NCBI RefSeq assembly: GCF_900104805.1
Contig: NZ_LT629751.1
Coordinates: forward strand, 2,523,001 to 2,587,000
From: Pseudomonas oryzae
Lineage (GTDB): Bacteria > Pseudomonadota > Gammaproteobacteria > Pseudomonadales > Pseudomonadaceae
DNA: 64,000 bases
Direction of reading: 5' to 3'
The notes under the pieces are model-generated. The model saw only the letters and a list, made by a program, of their open reading frames with translations, ran no database searches and was not told where the DNA came from. The translations under genes were made by a program, and so were the position numbers. This document shows positions 30,750 through 39,196 of the stretch, in pieces (positions within the stretch are counted from its first letter, which is position 1; the number at the start of each line of letters is the position of its first letter).

Positions 30750-31544
30750 TCACTCGGCCGAGAAGTTGACGGCGACCTGGCCGATGCCGTCGATCACCGC
30801 CTCGAAGCGGTCGCCGGCGGCCACGCCGACCATCGGGCCGAGGGCGCCGGTGAGGATCAGGTCGCCGGCCTTGAGCGACTCGCCCAGGCGGGCCATGGTG
30901 CGCGCCAGCCACACCGCGGCGTTCAGCGGATGGCCGAGGCATTCGGCGCCGCTGCCACTGGAGACTTCCTCGCCGTTGCAGGTCATGCGCATGGCCGCCT
31001 GGCGCAGGTCGACATCGGCAATGCGGCGCGCCGGGCCGCCGAGCACGTAGCAGCCGCTGGAGGCGTTGTCGGCCACGGTGTCGACGAAACGGATGTTCCA
31101 GTTCTGCACGCGCGAACCGACGATCTCCAGCGCCGGCAGCACCCAGCCGGTGGCATCCAGCAGCTCGGCGAAGGTGGTGTCGGCGCGCGGCAGGTCGCGC
31201 TCGAGGATCAGGGCGATCTCGGCCTCGATCTTCGGCTGCAGCACGCGGCCGAACGGCACCACCTCGTTGTCGCCGTAGCCCATGTCGGCGAACAGGGTGC
31301 CGAAGTCCGGCTGGTCGACGCCGAGCTGGGCCTGCACCTTGGGATTGGTCAGGCCGATCTTGCGACCGACCACGCGGCGCCCGCTGGCGATGCCGTGGGC
31401 GACGTTGAGGCGCTGGATGGCGTAGGCGGCTGCACCGTTGTCCTCGCCGATCAGCCCGCGCAGCGGCTCGACGGCCTCCCCGCTCGCCTCGGCGCCGCGC
31501 AGGGCGGCGGCCAGTTGTTCCAGGGTCTGTTGGGTCACGCTCAT
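30750..31544 (-). CDS. mhpD: 2-keto-4-pentenoate hydratase
   Basis: 264 residues of the hydratase/decarboxylase family. It adds water to 2-hydroxypenta-2,4-dienoate, giving 4-hydroxy-2-oxovalerate. Conserved [26 protein letters not shown] and the acidic metal-site region [11 protein letters not shown] are present. It is first in the second mhp unit, 150 nt downstream of a predicted MhpR-type promoter. Confidence 0.94.
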   Translation of the reverse strand: MSVTQQTLEQLAAALRGAEASGEAVEPLRGLIGEDNGAAAYAIQRLNVAHGIASGRRVVGRKIGLTNPKVQAQLGVDQPDFGTLFADMGYGDNEVVPFGRVLQPKIEAEIALILERDLPRADTTFAELLDATGWVLPALEIVGSRVQNWNIRFVDTVADNASSGCYVLGGPARRIADVDLRQAAMRMTCNGEEVSSGSGAECLGHPLNAAVWLARTMARLGESLKAGDLILTGALGPMVGVAAGDRFEAVIDGIGQVAVNFSAE

Positions 31545-31693
31545 GACTTACCTCGGGGTGCGCGCAAATCGGGGGCCGCCGGAGATTCAAGGACGAATCG
31601 CGGGCCGGAGGCTGTCGGTGGCCGGCGCGGCAACCGCGGTGGAAACCTGAGCGGCTTGTCCGCAGCGGCCGTGGGGCCTTTGTTGTAGGGGCG

Positions 31694-31723
31694 AGTATAG
31701 GAACGCCCGGAAAAACTCGACAA
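31694..31723 (-). promoter_or_regulatory. Predicted mhpD promoter
   Basis: On the minus strand, TTGTCG (31723-31718), 18-nt spacer, TATACT (31699-31694). The inferred start near 31687 places the operator centre about 61 bp upstream, the position used by class I-type activators such as MhpR. Confidence 0.55.
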
Positions 31724-31740
31724 TGAAAAACCGGAGTGAT

Positions 31741-31755
31741 GTGCACTATGTGCAC
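31741..31755. promoter_or_regulatory. MhpR-type operator, copy 1 (mhpD unit)
   Basis: GTGCACTATGTGCAC: two self-complementary GTGCAC half-sites separated by 3 nt. The flank TCATTGTTTTAAAAGG is shared with the copy upstream of mhpB. Confidence 0.75.
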
Positions 31756-31814
31756 GTCATTGTTTTAAAAGGGTTTTTCAGAAAATCCAGCCACCAACGA
31801 GGCCACCCGTCGCA

Positions 31815-31845
31815 TAAAAAAACCCTGCATCGCCAGGATGCAGGG
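31815..31845 (-). terminator. Terminator of the mhpB-hydroxylase-reductase-mhpC unit
   Basis: Stem ACCCTGCATC (31821-31830) and GATGCAGGGT (31836-31845) with a 5-nt loop. On the minus strand it is followed by a run of six to seven T. Confidence 0.9.
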
Positions 31846-31940
31846 TGGCTGAAAGGCTCGCTGCGCCAGCCCTAATCGGCGCAGGCGAACCGGTAAACAG
31901 CAAAGGCGGTCTGGCCGGCCGCTGCGGCCGGCCCAGGCAA

Positions 31941-32804
31941 TCAGTGGCCGAGGAAGTCCAGCACCATGCGGTTGAACTTGTCGGCGTGCTCCCACTGCGC
32001 CCAGTGGCCGCAGCGGTTGAACACGTGCAGCTCGGCGTTGGGCAGGCCGGCGAGCAGGCGCAGGCCGGTATCCATCGGCACGAAGCGGTCGTTGCTGCCC
32101 CAGATGATCAGGGTCTGCGCCTTGATCTCGCCCAGACGCGGGCTGAAGTCGGGGAACTGCTTCGGGTTGGCCGCCAGGCTCTTGACGAAGTTTTCCAGGT
32201 GATCGCGACGGCCCAGCATGTTGTCCAGGCGCGCCTGGAACAGCTCCTCGGTGAGATCGCTGGTGTCGAAGACGAAGACGTTCATCATCTTCTTCAGGTT
32301 GTCGATGCTCGGCTCGCGATACAGGCCCTGCAGCAGCTTGATGCCTTCGGTGGGCATCGGCGTGAACGGGCTGGCGCCACCAGTGCCACCGCCCATCAGT
32401 ACCAGCTTGCCGACCCGCTCGGGGTTGGCCAGGGCGAAGGCCACCGCACTGTGGCCGCCCATGGAATTGCCGAGGATGTGCACGCGGTCCAGATCCAGCG
32501 CATCGACCAGGCCCTTGAGCACGCGGGCGTTGAGGTCCGAGCGCGAGCCGGTGCAGACGATCGAGTCACTCTTGCTCCAGCCCGGGCAGTCCATGAGGAT
32601 CACCCGGTAGCCGGCGTTCACCAGCGGCTCGATATTGCGGTTGAAGTTGGCCCAGCCGCTGGCGCCGGGACCGGAGCCGTGCAGCATGACCACGGTTTCC
32701 TGGCCGGAACCGCAGTCGTTGTAGTGGATGTTGAGGTCGAGCTCGCCGTCCTGGATACGGACGAACTTGCTGGTGGCGGCTTCGCTCAGGGGAGTACCGA
32801 TCAT
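31941..32804 (-). CDS. mhpC: 2-hydroxy-6-oxonona-2,4-dienedioate hydrolase
   Basis: 287 residues. Alpha/beta-hydrolase that cleaves the C-C bond of the ring-fission product into succinate and 2-hydroxypenta-2,4-dienoate. Nucleophile Ser114 in GNSMGGHS, oxyanion region [10 protein letters not shown], acid residue in WGSNDRFVP and histidine in [11 protein letters not shown] 32804. It follows the flavin reductase by 17 nt. Confidence 0.95.
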   Translation of the reverse strand: MIGTPLSEAATSKFVRIQDGELDLNIHYNDCGSGQETVVMLHGSGPGASGWANFNRNIEPLVNAGYRVILMDCPGWSKSDSIVCTGSRSDLNARVLKGLVDALDLDRVHILGNSMGGHSAVAFALANPERVGKLVLMGGGTGGASPFTPMPTEGIKLLQGLYREPSIDNLKKMMNVFVFDTSDLTEELFQARLDNMLGRRDHLENFVKSLAANPKQFPDFSPRLGEIKAQTLIIWGSNDRFVPMDTGLRLLAGLPNAELHVFNRCGHWAQWEHADKFNRMVLDFLGH

Positions 32805-32821
32805 GGATGCTGTCCTCGGAA

Positions 32822-33379
32822 TCAGGCTTGGGGGGCGAGGCGACGGAACGCGCCGTTCAGGTACAGGAGCGGTTCGCCGCCCTGCTGGCCACGGGTGGCC
32901 AGGACCTCGCAGAGGAAGGCGTGGTGGGTGCTCTCGTCGAACACCTTGATCACCCGGCAGTCGAAGTTGGCCAGGGCGCCATCGAGCACTGGCACACCGC
33001 TGGCCAGGTCGCGCCACTGGCCGTGCGCAAAGCGCGCCTCGCCGTGCACGCCCTCGACCATGCCGGCGAACACCTTGGCCTCGTGTTCCTGGTCGGCGGC
33101 CAGGACGTTCACGCACAGCGCGCCGCTGCTGAGGATCGCCTCGCTGGCGGCGACCTTCTTGTTGACGAACACCACCAGGCGCGGCGGCTCGGCGGTCACC
33201 GAGCAGACTGCGGTGGCGGTCAGGCCGAGGTGGGTCTCGCCATCACGGGCGGTGATGATGGTCACCGCGGCGGCCAGGTTGCGCATGCCGACGCGGTGGT
33301 CGTCGGCGCTGACCACCGGCAGGCCGGCCAGTTCGGCGTTGGGCACCCAGTCCAGCAGTTGGTTGATCTGTTGGCTCAT
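32822..33379 (-). CDS. NAD(P)H:flavin oxidoreductase component (HpaC/HsaB-like)
   Basis: 185 residues of the flavin-reductase-like FMN-binding split-barrel family. The region [42 protein letters not shown] is typical of reductases that supply free reduced flavin to a two-component oxygenase. ATG 33379 (MSQQINQLL). It is encoded between the oxygenase and mhpC, so it is most likely the partner of the oxygenase at 33443-34639. Confidence 0.88.
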   Translation of the reverse strand: MSQQINQLLDWVPNAELAGLPVVSADDHRVGMRNLAAAVTIITARDGETHLGLTATAVCSVTAEPPRLVVFVNKKVAASEAILSSGALCVNVLAADQEHEAKVFAGMVEGVHGEARFAHGQWRDLASGVPVLDGALANFDCRVIKVFDESTHHAFLCEVLATRGQQGGEPLLYLNGAFRRLAPQA

Positions 33380-33442
33380 GATCGTTCTCTCACGCAGCAG
33401 GCAGAAGTGGGTGGGCTGCATGGCCCACCCATCGGTGACGAA

Positions 33443-34639
33443 TCAGGCCTTGACGCCGAACGGGTTGGCCGCCGGCAGCGGGTTGCCGAGCAGCTGGCCG
33501 CCGAGCAGGTCGCCGATGTTGTCCTGGTTCTGGGTGATGTGGTTGGCACCGACGAGGATGTCGCGCATCTGCCGCTGCATCGGGCAGTTCAGCCACACGC
33601 CGCGGGTCGAGGTCTTCTTGAAGATCATGTGCGCCGCATCGAAGCACTCGCCGCCGGTGAACTGGTTGGTGGCGAAGTGGCGTACGCGCACGTCCAGCGG
33701 CACCAGCTCGCCGCGCGAGGCGTACTGCCAGGCTTCGTCGGTGTTGTGCAGCACACGCGCCTGGCAGGCGACGATCTTGGCGTAGGCCTCGCCCAGACGG
33801 TTCTTGATGAACGGGTCGTTGACCGCGGCGCCGACCGCCTGGTTGAGGTTCTGCCGCGGCATCATGTGCTCGACGTAGAGGTCGACCATGCCGCGCGCCA
33901 TGCCGATGATCACCGAGGACACGGCGGCGTAGAACACGAAGAAGAACGGCATCTTGTACAGGTTGTCGACGTGGCCGTGCGACTCCTGGTCGTAGGAGGC
34001 GATCACGTGGCTGCGGTAGTCGGGGACGAAGACTTCCCTGATGATCAGCTTCTTGCTGCCGGTGCCGGCCAGGCCGACCACGTGCCAGTCGTCGACGATC
34101 TCGAAGTCGCTGCGCTGCACCCAGAACGAGCGGAACTCCAGCTCGCCCTTGTCGTTGGCCACGCGGCCGCCGAGGAAGGCGCCGCCGGCGGCGTGGTCGC
34201 AGCCGCTGGAGGTCAGCCATTCGCCGTTGAGCACATAGCCGCCCTCGACGCGCTTGACGGTACCGAACGGCGCGTAGGAGGAGGACACCAGACGGGTGTT
34301 GTCGTCACCCCACAGCTCGTCGCCGCAGCGCGGATCGAGCAGGCCGACCTCGAAGGGGTGCACGCCGAGCACCATCACGTTCCAGGCGCTGGACGGGCAG
34401 CCGCGGGCCAGCTCCATCAGCACCTTGTTCAGCACGTTCGGGCTCATCTCGTAGCCGCCCCAGCGCTTGGGCTGCAGGATCTTGAAGAAACCGGCTTCCT
34501 GGAAATCGGCGATGGTTTCCTTCGGCACCATGCGTGCCTTCTCGCAGGCTTCGGCACGCTCGCGCAGGCGCGGGATCAACGCCTCGGCGCGGGCGACGAT
34601 TTCGGCTTCACTGGGGATCTGGGTTTCGATGTGGCTCAT
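33443..34639 (-). CDS. Two-component flavin-dependent phenol hydroxylase, acyl-CoA dehydrogenase fold (HsaA-like)
   Basis: 398 residues. Acyl-CoA dehydrogenase-fold monooxygenase of the HsaA/DszC type rather than a CoA-dependent dehydrogenase. N-terminal helical domain (ARAEALIPRLRERAEACEKAR), beta-domain region GEWLTSSGCDHA and WHVVGLAGTGSKKLI, and C-terminal helical domain ending NIGDLLGGQLLG. The genes mhpB and mhpC beside it, and the absence of mhpA, suggest it ortho-hydroxylates 3-(3-hydroxyphenyl)propionate to the 2,3-diol. Another phenolic acid is possible. Confidence 0.83.
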   Translation of the reverse strand: MSHIETQIPSEAEIVARAEALIPRLRERAEACEKARMVPKETIADFQEAGFFKILQPKRWGGYEMSPNVLNKVLMELARGCPSSAWNVMVLGVHPFEVGLLDPRCGDELWGDDNTRLVSSSYAPFGTVKRVEGGYVLNGEWLTSSGCDHAAGGAFLGGRVANDKGELEFRSFWVQRSDFEIVDDWHVVGLAGTGSKKLIIREVFVPDYRSHVIASYDQESHGHVDNLYKMPFFFVFYAAVSSVIIGMARGMVDLYVEHMMPRQNLNQAVGAAVNDPFIKNRLGEAYAKIVACQARVLHNTDEAWQYASRGELVPLDVRVRHFATNQFTGGECFDAAHMIFKKTSTRGVWLNCPMQRQMRDILVGANHITQNQDNIGDLLGGQLLGNPLPAANPFGVKA

Positions 34640-34716
34640 GTCTCTGACCTCTTTCGCGCCGCGGCACGCGCAGCAGCTGACGCACTCTTGTTGTGGATGG
34701 CGATGACTCGGGCGAG

Positions 34717-35655
34717 TCAGATCTGCTCGGCGCTCATCACGCCGTAGCCGGCAATCCATTCGTTGATCGCGCGGTAGTAGTCCTTGCGGGCGCGATAGGG
34801 GCCGACGGCGGCCAGGGCGGCGAAGGCGGCCACCCAGGTCCGTACCTCATGGGCCGAGCGGCCGGCAGCCTTGGAGATCTCCTCGATGCGGAAATCGTCG
34901 GCGGCGTCGAGGCGGCCCTCGATCAGCAGATCCATGAAGGACTGGTCCCACTCGGCGTTCAGCGGGGTCTGCTGCGACAGCTCGGTACCGTAGATCTTGC
35001 CGGCGGCGATGGTGCGCTCCTGACGGGCGGCACGCGCCTCCGGGGTCGGGTTGCGCCCGGCGATGAGGAACTCGGCGATGGCTTCCGGCGCGCTGTCCAG
35101 CAGCGGCACCGGCGGCTCGTGGGACAGCCCGCCGGTGCCGAGGATCAGCACGCGCTTGTTCAGCGTGGCGAGGAAGCGGCCGACCACCTCGCCGAGCTTG
35201 CGCACGCGGCGGTAGGGGGCAAACGGCGGGGCCACCGAGTTGATGATGATCGGGATCACCGGATAGCGGTCGATGGCGCCGGTCATCTCCTCGAGGGTCT
35301 GGGTGCAGCCATGGTCGACCTGCAGGCGGTGCGACAGGGCGATGTCCACGTCGTGGTCGAGGATGAAGCGGGTCAGCTGCATGGCCAGGTCGCGCGGGAT
35401 CGACAGCGGGCCGGCCAGGCTCTGGTAGTCACCGACGCCTTCGGCGGCGGTGGCGATGACGAACGGAGGCATCAGGTCGTAGAACAGCCCGTTGTAGTGA
35501 TCCGGGGCGAAGATCACGATCAGCTCGGGATCGAAGGCCTCGACCTCGGCGCGCAGCTTGGCGGTCACCGCATCGACTTCGGCGACGACCTCGGCACCCG
35601 GGTCGTTCAGACCACGCAGGGGGGTATGCGACAGGCATTTGAGTTGTACAGTCAT
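34717..35655 (-). CDS. mhpB: 2,3-dihydroxyphenylpropionate/2,3-dihydroxycinnamate 1,2-dioxygenase
   Basis: 312 residues. Class III (LigB-type) extradiol dioxygenase that opens the catechol ring. His115 (LQVDHGCTQ) and His179 (GGLSHEPP) are at the residues known to be essential in E. coli MhpB. ATG 35655 is chosen for homology of MTVQLKCLSHTPL. First gene of the unit mhpB - hydroxylase - reductase - mhpC. Confidence 0.96.
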   Translation of the reverse strand: MTVQLKCLSHTPLRGLNDPGAEVVAEVDAVTAKLRAEVEAFDPELIVIFAPDHYNGLFYDLMPPFVIATAAEGVGDYQSLAGPLSIPRDLAMQLTRFILDHDVDIALSHRLQVDHGCTQTLEEMTGAIDRYPVIPIIINSVAPPFAPYRRVRKLGEVVGRFLATLNKRVLILGTGGLSHEPPVPLLDSAPEAIAEFLIAGRNPTPEARAARQERTIAAGKIYGTELSQQTPLNAEWDQSFMDLLIEGRLDAADDFRIEEISKAAGRSAHEVRTWVAAFAALAAVGPYRARKDYYRAINEWIAGYGVMSAEQI

Positions 35656-35789
35656 GAAACCTCCGCAGCCCTCGGCGCTGCGCGCCACCGGGCAAGGCGT
35701 GTCGGATCAGGCGGCTGGCCGCGGGCGGGAGCACCACACCCGGTCCTACCGGCCGCCTGGTTGTTTTTTGTTCAGATCGGACAGGGGCC

Positions 35790-35818
35790 ATTCTAGGGAG
35801 AGGTTCCGGGAAGCTGAA
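35790..35818 (-). promoter_or_regulatory. Predicted mhpB promoter
   Basis: Minus strand TTCAGC (35818-35813), 17-nt spacer, TAGAAT (35795-35790). The inferred start near 35783 puts the operator centre about 60 bp upstream, as for the E. coli mhp promoter. Confidence 0.6.
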
Positions 35819-35835
35819 AAACTATCTGCCTTCGT

Positions 35836-35850
35836 GTGCACTGTGTGCAC
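35836..35850. promoter_or_regulatory. MhpR-type operator, copy 2 (mhpB unit)
   Basis: GTGCACTGTGTGCAC, with flank TCATTGATTTGAAAG shared in order and spacing with the copy at 31741-31755. Confidence 0.78.
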
Positions 35851-36057
35851 CTCATTGATTTGAAAGATTTTTTCAGGAATTCATGCCAGCGCCGCGAGAC
35901 GCCTGCGGATGGCCGCAGGCCAATATCCATGCGCTCTCGCCGGTTTTTCCGGGGGAACGCCGCACGCGGCGGGAGGGGCGCGCCGAAAGGCGCGATATGG
36001 GCGCACGGGCTCTGCCGTGTTTGAATATCCGCAGCCGAACCGTCCTGGTAGCGAGCG

Positions 36058-36873
36058 ATGACCACCACCCGCGATACCGAATACAAGACCGTGCGCGGCC
36101 TGACCCGCGGCCTGCAGATCCTCAACGCCCTCAACCGGGTGGACGGCGGCGCCAGCCCGGCCCGCCTCGCCGAGCTGACCGGCCTGCACCGCACCACGGT
36201 GCGCCGCCTGCTGGAGACCCTGCAGGACGAGGGCTACGTGCGCCGCAGCGAATCGGACGACAGCTTCCGCCTGAGCATGAAGGTGCGCGAGCTGAGCGAG
36301 GGCTTCCGCGACGAGCAGTGGATTTCCGAGCTGGGCGCGCCGCTGCTGGCCGAGCTGCTGCAGGAGGTGCACTGGCCGACCGACCTGTGCACCCTGGACG
36401 TCGACGCCATGGTGGTGCGCGAGACCACCCACCGCTTCAGCCGTCTGTCGTTCCACCGCTCGATGGTCGGCCGCCGCCTGCCGATGCTGACCACCGCCAC
36501 CGGCCTGGCCTACCTGGCGTTCTGCCCGGACGCCGAGCGCGAGCGCATCGTCGAGCTGCTGGCCAAGCGCGACGACGAGGAAAGTCGCCTGGCGCGCAAC
36601 CCGGTGGCGCTGGATAACCTGCTGCGCCGCACCCGCCACCGCGGCTATGGCGAGAACTACGGCAGCTGGAACAGCGAGGAGCGCATCGCCTCGATCGCCG
36701 TGCCGATCCGCGGCGAAAATCGCGTGTACGGCTGCGTCAACCTGGTCTATGTGCTCAAGGCGATGACCATCGAACAGGCCGCGCAGCGCTACCTGCCGGC
36801 GCTGCAGCGCTTCGCCGCCACCGTCCAGCAGGGCATCCGCGAACGCGAGCAGGCCGGGCCGGTGCTGTCGTGA
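36058..36873 (+). CDS. mhpR: IclR-family transcriptional activator MhpR
   Basis: 271 residues. N-terminal winged helix (RGLQILNALNRVDGGASPARLAELTGLHRTTVRRLLETL) and C-terminal IclR effector-binding domain. Divergent from mhpB and closely similar in type to E. coli MhpR, which activates the mhp operon with 3-hydroxyphenylpropionate as inducer. The two GTGCAC operators are its likely targets. Confidence 0.92.
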   Translation: MTTTRDTEYKTVRGLTRGLQILNALNRVDGGASPARLAELTGLHRTTVRRLLETLQDEGYVRRSESDDSFRLSMKVRELSEGFRDEQWISELGAPLLAELLQEVHWPTDLCTLDVDAMVVRETTHRFSRLSFHRSMVGRRLPMLTTATGLAYLAFCPDAERERIVELLAKRDDEESRLARNPVALDNLLRRTRHRGYGENYGSWNSEERIASIAVPIRGENRVYGCVNLVYVLKAMTIEQAAQRYLPALQRFAATVQQGIREREQAGPVLS

Positions 36874-36900
36874 TTCCCGGCTGCCCTGTCCGAGACGTCG

Positions 36901-36928
36901 GGTGGACAAGCGCGCGGCGTTGTCCACC
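36901..36928. terminator. Hairpin between convergent mhpR and metE-N
   Basis: GGTGGACAA (36901-36909) and TTGTCCACC (36920-36928) with a 10-nt GC loop. No T-tract. Confidence 0.45.
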
Positions 36929-36963
36929 GTGGCCGGGCATGGGCACGGTAGATGCGCAGCGGC

Positions 36964-38040
36964 CTACGCCGCCTGTACCTGCCGCTGGTTGAGTGCGTCC
37001 GCGAGCTGCGCCACCTCCTGGCACCGGCGCACGGCGCGGGCCAGCCGGTGCTCGCCATCTGCCCCCTCCGGGCTGGGCGACAAGGCGCAGGACGGCGCCA
37101 CCCACAGACGCTCGCCTACCCGCTCCTGCGCCTCACGCAGCACGGCCAGGGCCCGCTCCAGATCTGAGCGCCAACCGTCGTGGCCGTCGACCACACCGAG
37201 CGACAGCACCTTGTAGGCCGGCAGGCGGTCGAGGATCGCCGGGAACTGCTCGGGGGCGCGCACCAGGTCGACGTGCAGACCGGCCACCGGCAGGTTGGCC
37301 GCCAGACCGAGGTTGCCGTCCAGGCCGGCGTAGCAGGTGCTCAGCAGCTTCTGCGGCCTGGGCGCCTGCAGCAGGTTGTAGGCGCGTTCGAAGGCGGTCC
37401 GCCAGGCCTGCGGCAGGTCGAGCCCGAGGATCGGCTCGTCGATCTGCACCCAGTCGACGCTGAGGCCGGCCAGGCGGCCGAGCACCTCGCCGTATACCGG
37501 CAGCAGGCGCTCGAGCAGCTCCAGCTTGTCGAACGCCTCGCCCTCGGCCTTGCCCAGCCACAGGTAGGTCAGCGGGCCGAGCAGCACCGGCTTGACGGCA
37601 TGGCCGAGCGCACGGGCCTCCTCGACCTCCTCGAACAGCTGCTCCCAGCTCAGGCGGAACTGCTGGTCGGCGCTGAACGCGGGGACCAGGTAGTGCTCGT
37701 CGGTATCGAAGCGCCGGGCCATTTCCTGCGCCTGGGCGCCGCGGGCCATGGCGAACTGGCTGTCGAGGGTGACCCGGCCGTCGGCGGTGCGGCAGCGCTC
37801 GGGCACCACACCGAACAGCAAGGAATGATTGAGCACCGGGTCGCACCAGGCGAAGTCGCCGACCGGCAGCAGCTCGATGCCGGCGTCCTGCTGCAACCGC
37901 CAGTGCGCGGCGCGCAGCTGGCGGCCGACCGCGCGCAGCCCGGCCTCGTCCAGTTCGCCCTGCCAGTAGGCTTCGAGGGCCGTCTTCAGCTCACGATCGC
38001 GGCCGATGTGAGGGAAGCCGAGGTTGTGCGCCAGTGCCAT
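36964..38040 (-). CDS. metE: N-terminal domain only of cobalamin-independent methionine synthase (MetE)
   Basis: 358 residues beginning LAHNLGFPHIGRDRELK after the ATG and matching the MetE N-terminal domain through to CQEVAQLADALN. The frame then ends at TAG (36964-36966). Full MetE is about 750 residues. The catalytic C-terminal barrel, with the zinc-binding His and two Cys, is completely absent and the next gene starts only 90 nt beyond. The conserved divergent metR and MetR-box arrangement remains. It cannot make methionine alone; it is either a deletion remnant or a stand-alone domain with another role. Confidence 0.85.
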   Translation of the reverse strand: MALAHNLGFPHIGRDRELKTALEAYWQGELDEAGLRAVGRQLRAAHWRLQQDAGIELLPVGDFAWCDPVLNHSLLFGVVPERCRTADGRVTLDSQFAMARGAQAQEMARRFDTDEHYLVPAFSADQQFRLSWEQLFEEVEEARALGHAVKPVLLGPLTYLWLGKAEGEAFDKLELLERLLPVYGEVLGRLAGLSVDWVQIDEPILGLDLPQAWRTAFERAYNLLQAPRPQKLLSTCYAGLDGNLGLAANLPVAGLHVDLVRAPEQFPAILDRLPAYKVLSLGVVDGHDGWRSDLERALAVLREAQERVGERLWVAPSCALSPSPEGADGEHRLARAVRRCQEVAQLADALNQRQVQAA

Positions 38041-38092
38041 TGATCTGTCTCCCTGTTGGTGATGGCCGACATTGTCGACAGCCGCCACCCCA

Positions 38093-38105
38093 TGAGACAA
38101 ACTCA
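38093..38105. promoter_or_regulatory. Candidate MetR box
   Basis: TGAGACAAACTCA is a TGAG-N5-CTCA palindrome close to the MetR consensus TGAA-N5-TTCA. It lies 53 nt upstream of the metE-N start and in the divergent region with metR. Confidence 0.55.
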
Positions 38106-38191
38106 ATGTATTCGTGATGATCTACAATTTTCCTCACGATAAAACTGCGCCCCGGCTGCCGCAGGTCTTTGCCACCACGCCCCGCGGGACT

Positions 38192-38212
38192 GGTGCGCAT
38201 GGCGCACCCTAC
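38192..38212. repeat. 21-nt palindromic repeat, copy A
   Basis: Sequence starting GGTGCGCATGGCGCACC and ending CTAC; GGTGCGC and GCGCACC form the arms. An identical 21-mer occurs at 61454-61474, and a related form GGTGCGCCACGCGCACC near 61412. Probable REP-like dispersed element. Confidence 0.75.
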
Positions 38213-38269
38213 GCCCGACGCCGCCACCCGCAGGGTGCGCCGGGCGCATCACCACCCACCGAGGTCCCC

Positions 38270-39190
38270 ATGCTCGAACTGCGCCACCTGAAGACCCTGC
38301 ACGCCCTGCGCGAATCCGACAGCCTGGTGGAGGCCGCCGAGCGCCTGCACCTCACCCAGTCCGCCCTCTCCCACCAGTTCAAGGAGCTGGAGGAACGCCT
38401 CGGCCTGCCGCTGTTCGTGCGCAAGACCAAGCCGGTGCGCTTCACCAGCGCCGGGCTGCGCCTGCTGCAGCTGGCCGACGCGGTGCTGCCGCAGCTGCGC
38501 AGCGCCGAACGCGACCTGGTGCGCCTGGCCGGTGGCACCGCGGGGCGACTGCACATGGCCATCGAGTGCCACAGCTGCTTCCAGTGGCTGATGCCGACCA
38601 TCGACCAGTTCCGCGACGCCTGGCCGGAGGTGGAGCTGGACCTGGCCTCGGGCTTCTCCTTCGCCCCGCTGCCGGCGCTGGCACGCGGCGATCTCGACCT
38701 GGTGGTGACTTCCGACCCGGTGGAGCTGGCCGGCATCACCTACGTGCCGCTGTTCACCTACGAGGCGCAGCTGGCGGTGGCCAACCAGCACCCGCTGGCC
38801 GGCAAGCCCCATGTCACCCCGGAAGACCTGGCCGGCGAGACGCTGATCCACTACCCGGTCGAGCGCGACCGCCTGGACATCTTCACCCGCTTCCTCGACC
38901 CGGCCGACGTCGAGCCGGCCGGCACCCGCACCGCCGAGCTGACGGTGATGATGCTGCAACTGGTGGCCAGCGGCCGCGGGGTCAGCTGCCTGCCCAACTG
39001 GGCGCTGCACGAGTACAGCTCGCGGGGCTACGTGACGGCGAAGAAGCTCGGCGAAAAGGGCCTGTACGCCACCCTCTACGCCGGCATCCGCGCCGACATG
39101 CTGGATGCACCGTTCATGCGCGACTTCCTCCTCACCGCCAAGGACACCTCGTTCGCCACCCTCGAGGGGGTCAGCGCGGCGCGCGGATGA
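38270..39190 (+). CDS. metR: LysR-family regulator MetR
   Basis: 306 residues. HTH LVEAAERLHLTQSALSHQFKELEERLG, then a LysR substrate domain that senses homocysteine in known MetR. N-terminus MLELRHLKTLHALRESDSLVEAAERL is characteristic. ATG 38270 preceded by GAGG. Divergent from metE-N with a candidate MetR box between. Confidence 0.93.
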   Translation: MLELRHLKTLHALRESDSLVEAAERLHLTQSALSHQFKELEERLGLPLFVRKTKPVRFTSAGLRLLQLADAVLPQLRSAERDLVRLAGGTAGRLHMAIECHSCFQWLMPTIDQFRDAWPEVELDLASGFSFAPLPALARGDLDLVVTSDPVELAGITYVPLFTYEAQLAVANQHPLAGKPHVTPEDLAGETLIHYPVERDRLDIFTRFLDPADVEPAGTRTAELTVMMLQLVASGRGVSCLPNWALHEYSSRGYVTAKKLGEKGLYATLYAGIRADMLDAPFMRDFLLTAKDTSFATLEGVSAARG

Positions 39191-39196
39191 AGCGGC

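Larger units (their letters stand above)
31545..31940. other. 396-nt gap between mhpC and mhpD: terminator plus second mhp promoter
   Basis: Holds the terminator of the mhpB-to-mhpC unit (31815-31845), an MhpR-type operator (31741-31755), a promoter (31694-31723) and a 140-nt leader for mhpD. No gene. Confidence 0.75.
35656..36057. other. 402-nt divergent control region between mhpB and mhpR
   Basis: Contains the mhpB promoter (35790-35818), MhpR-type operator (35836-35850) and a GC-rich leader before mhpR with inverted stretches near 35960-36000. No gene. Confidence 0.7.

Noticed and set aside
36874-36963. Possible remnant of the MetE C-terminal domain after the stop
   Set aside because: Only 90 nt, containing a hairpin; none of the frames recalls the MetE catalytic barrel.
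38041-38106. N-terminal extension of the metE-N frame
   Set aside because: It runs through the MetR box and lacks similarity; MetE homology begins just after ATG 38040.
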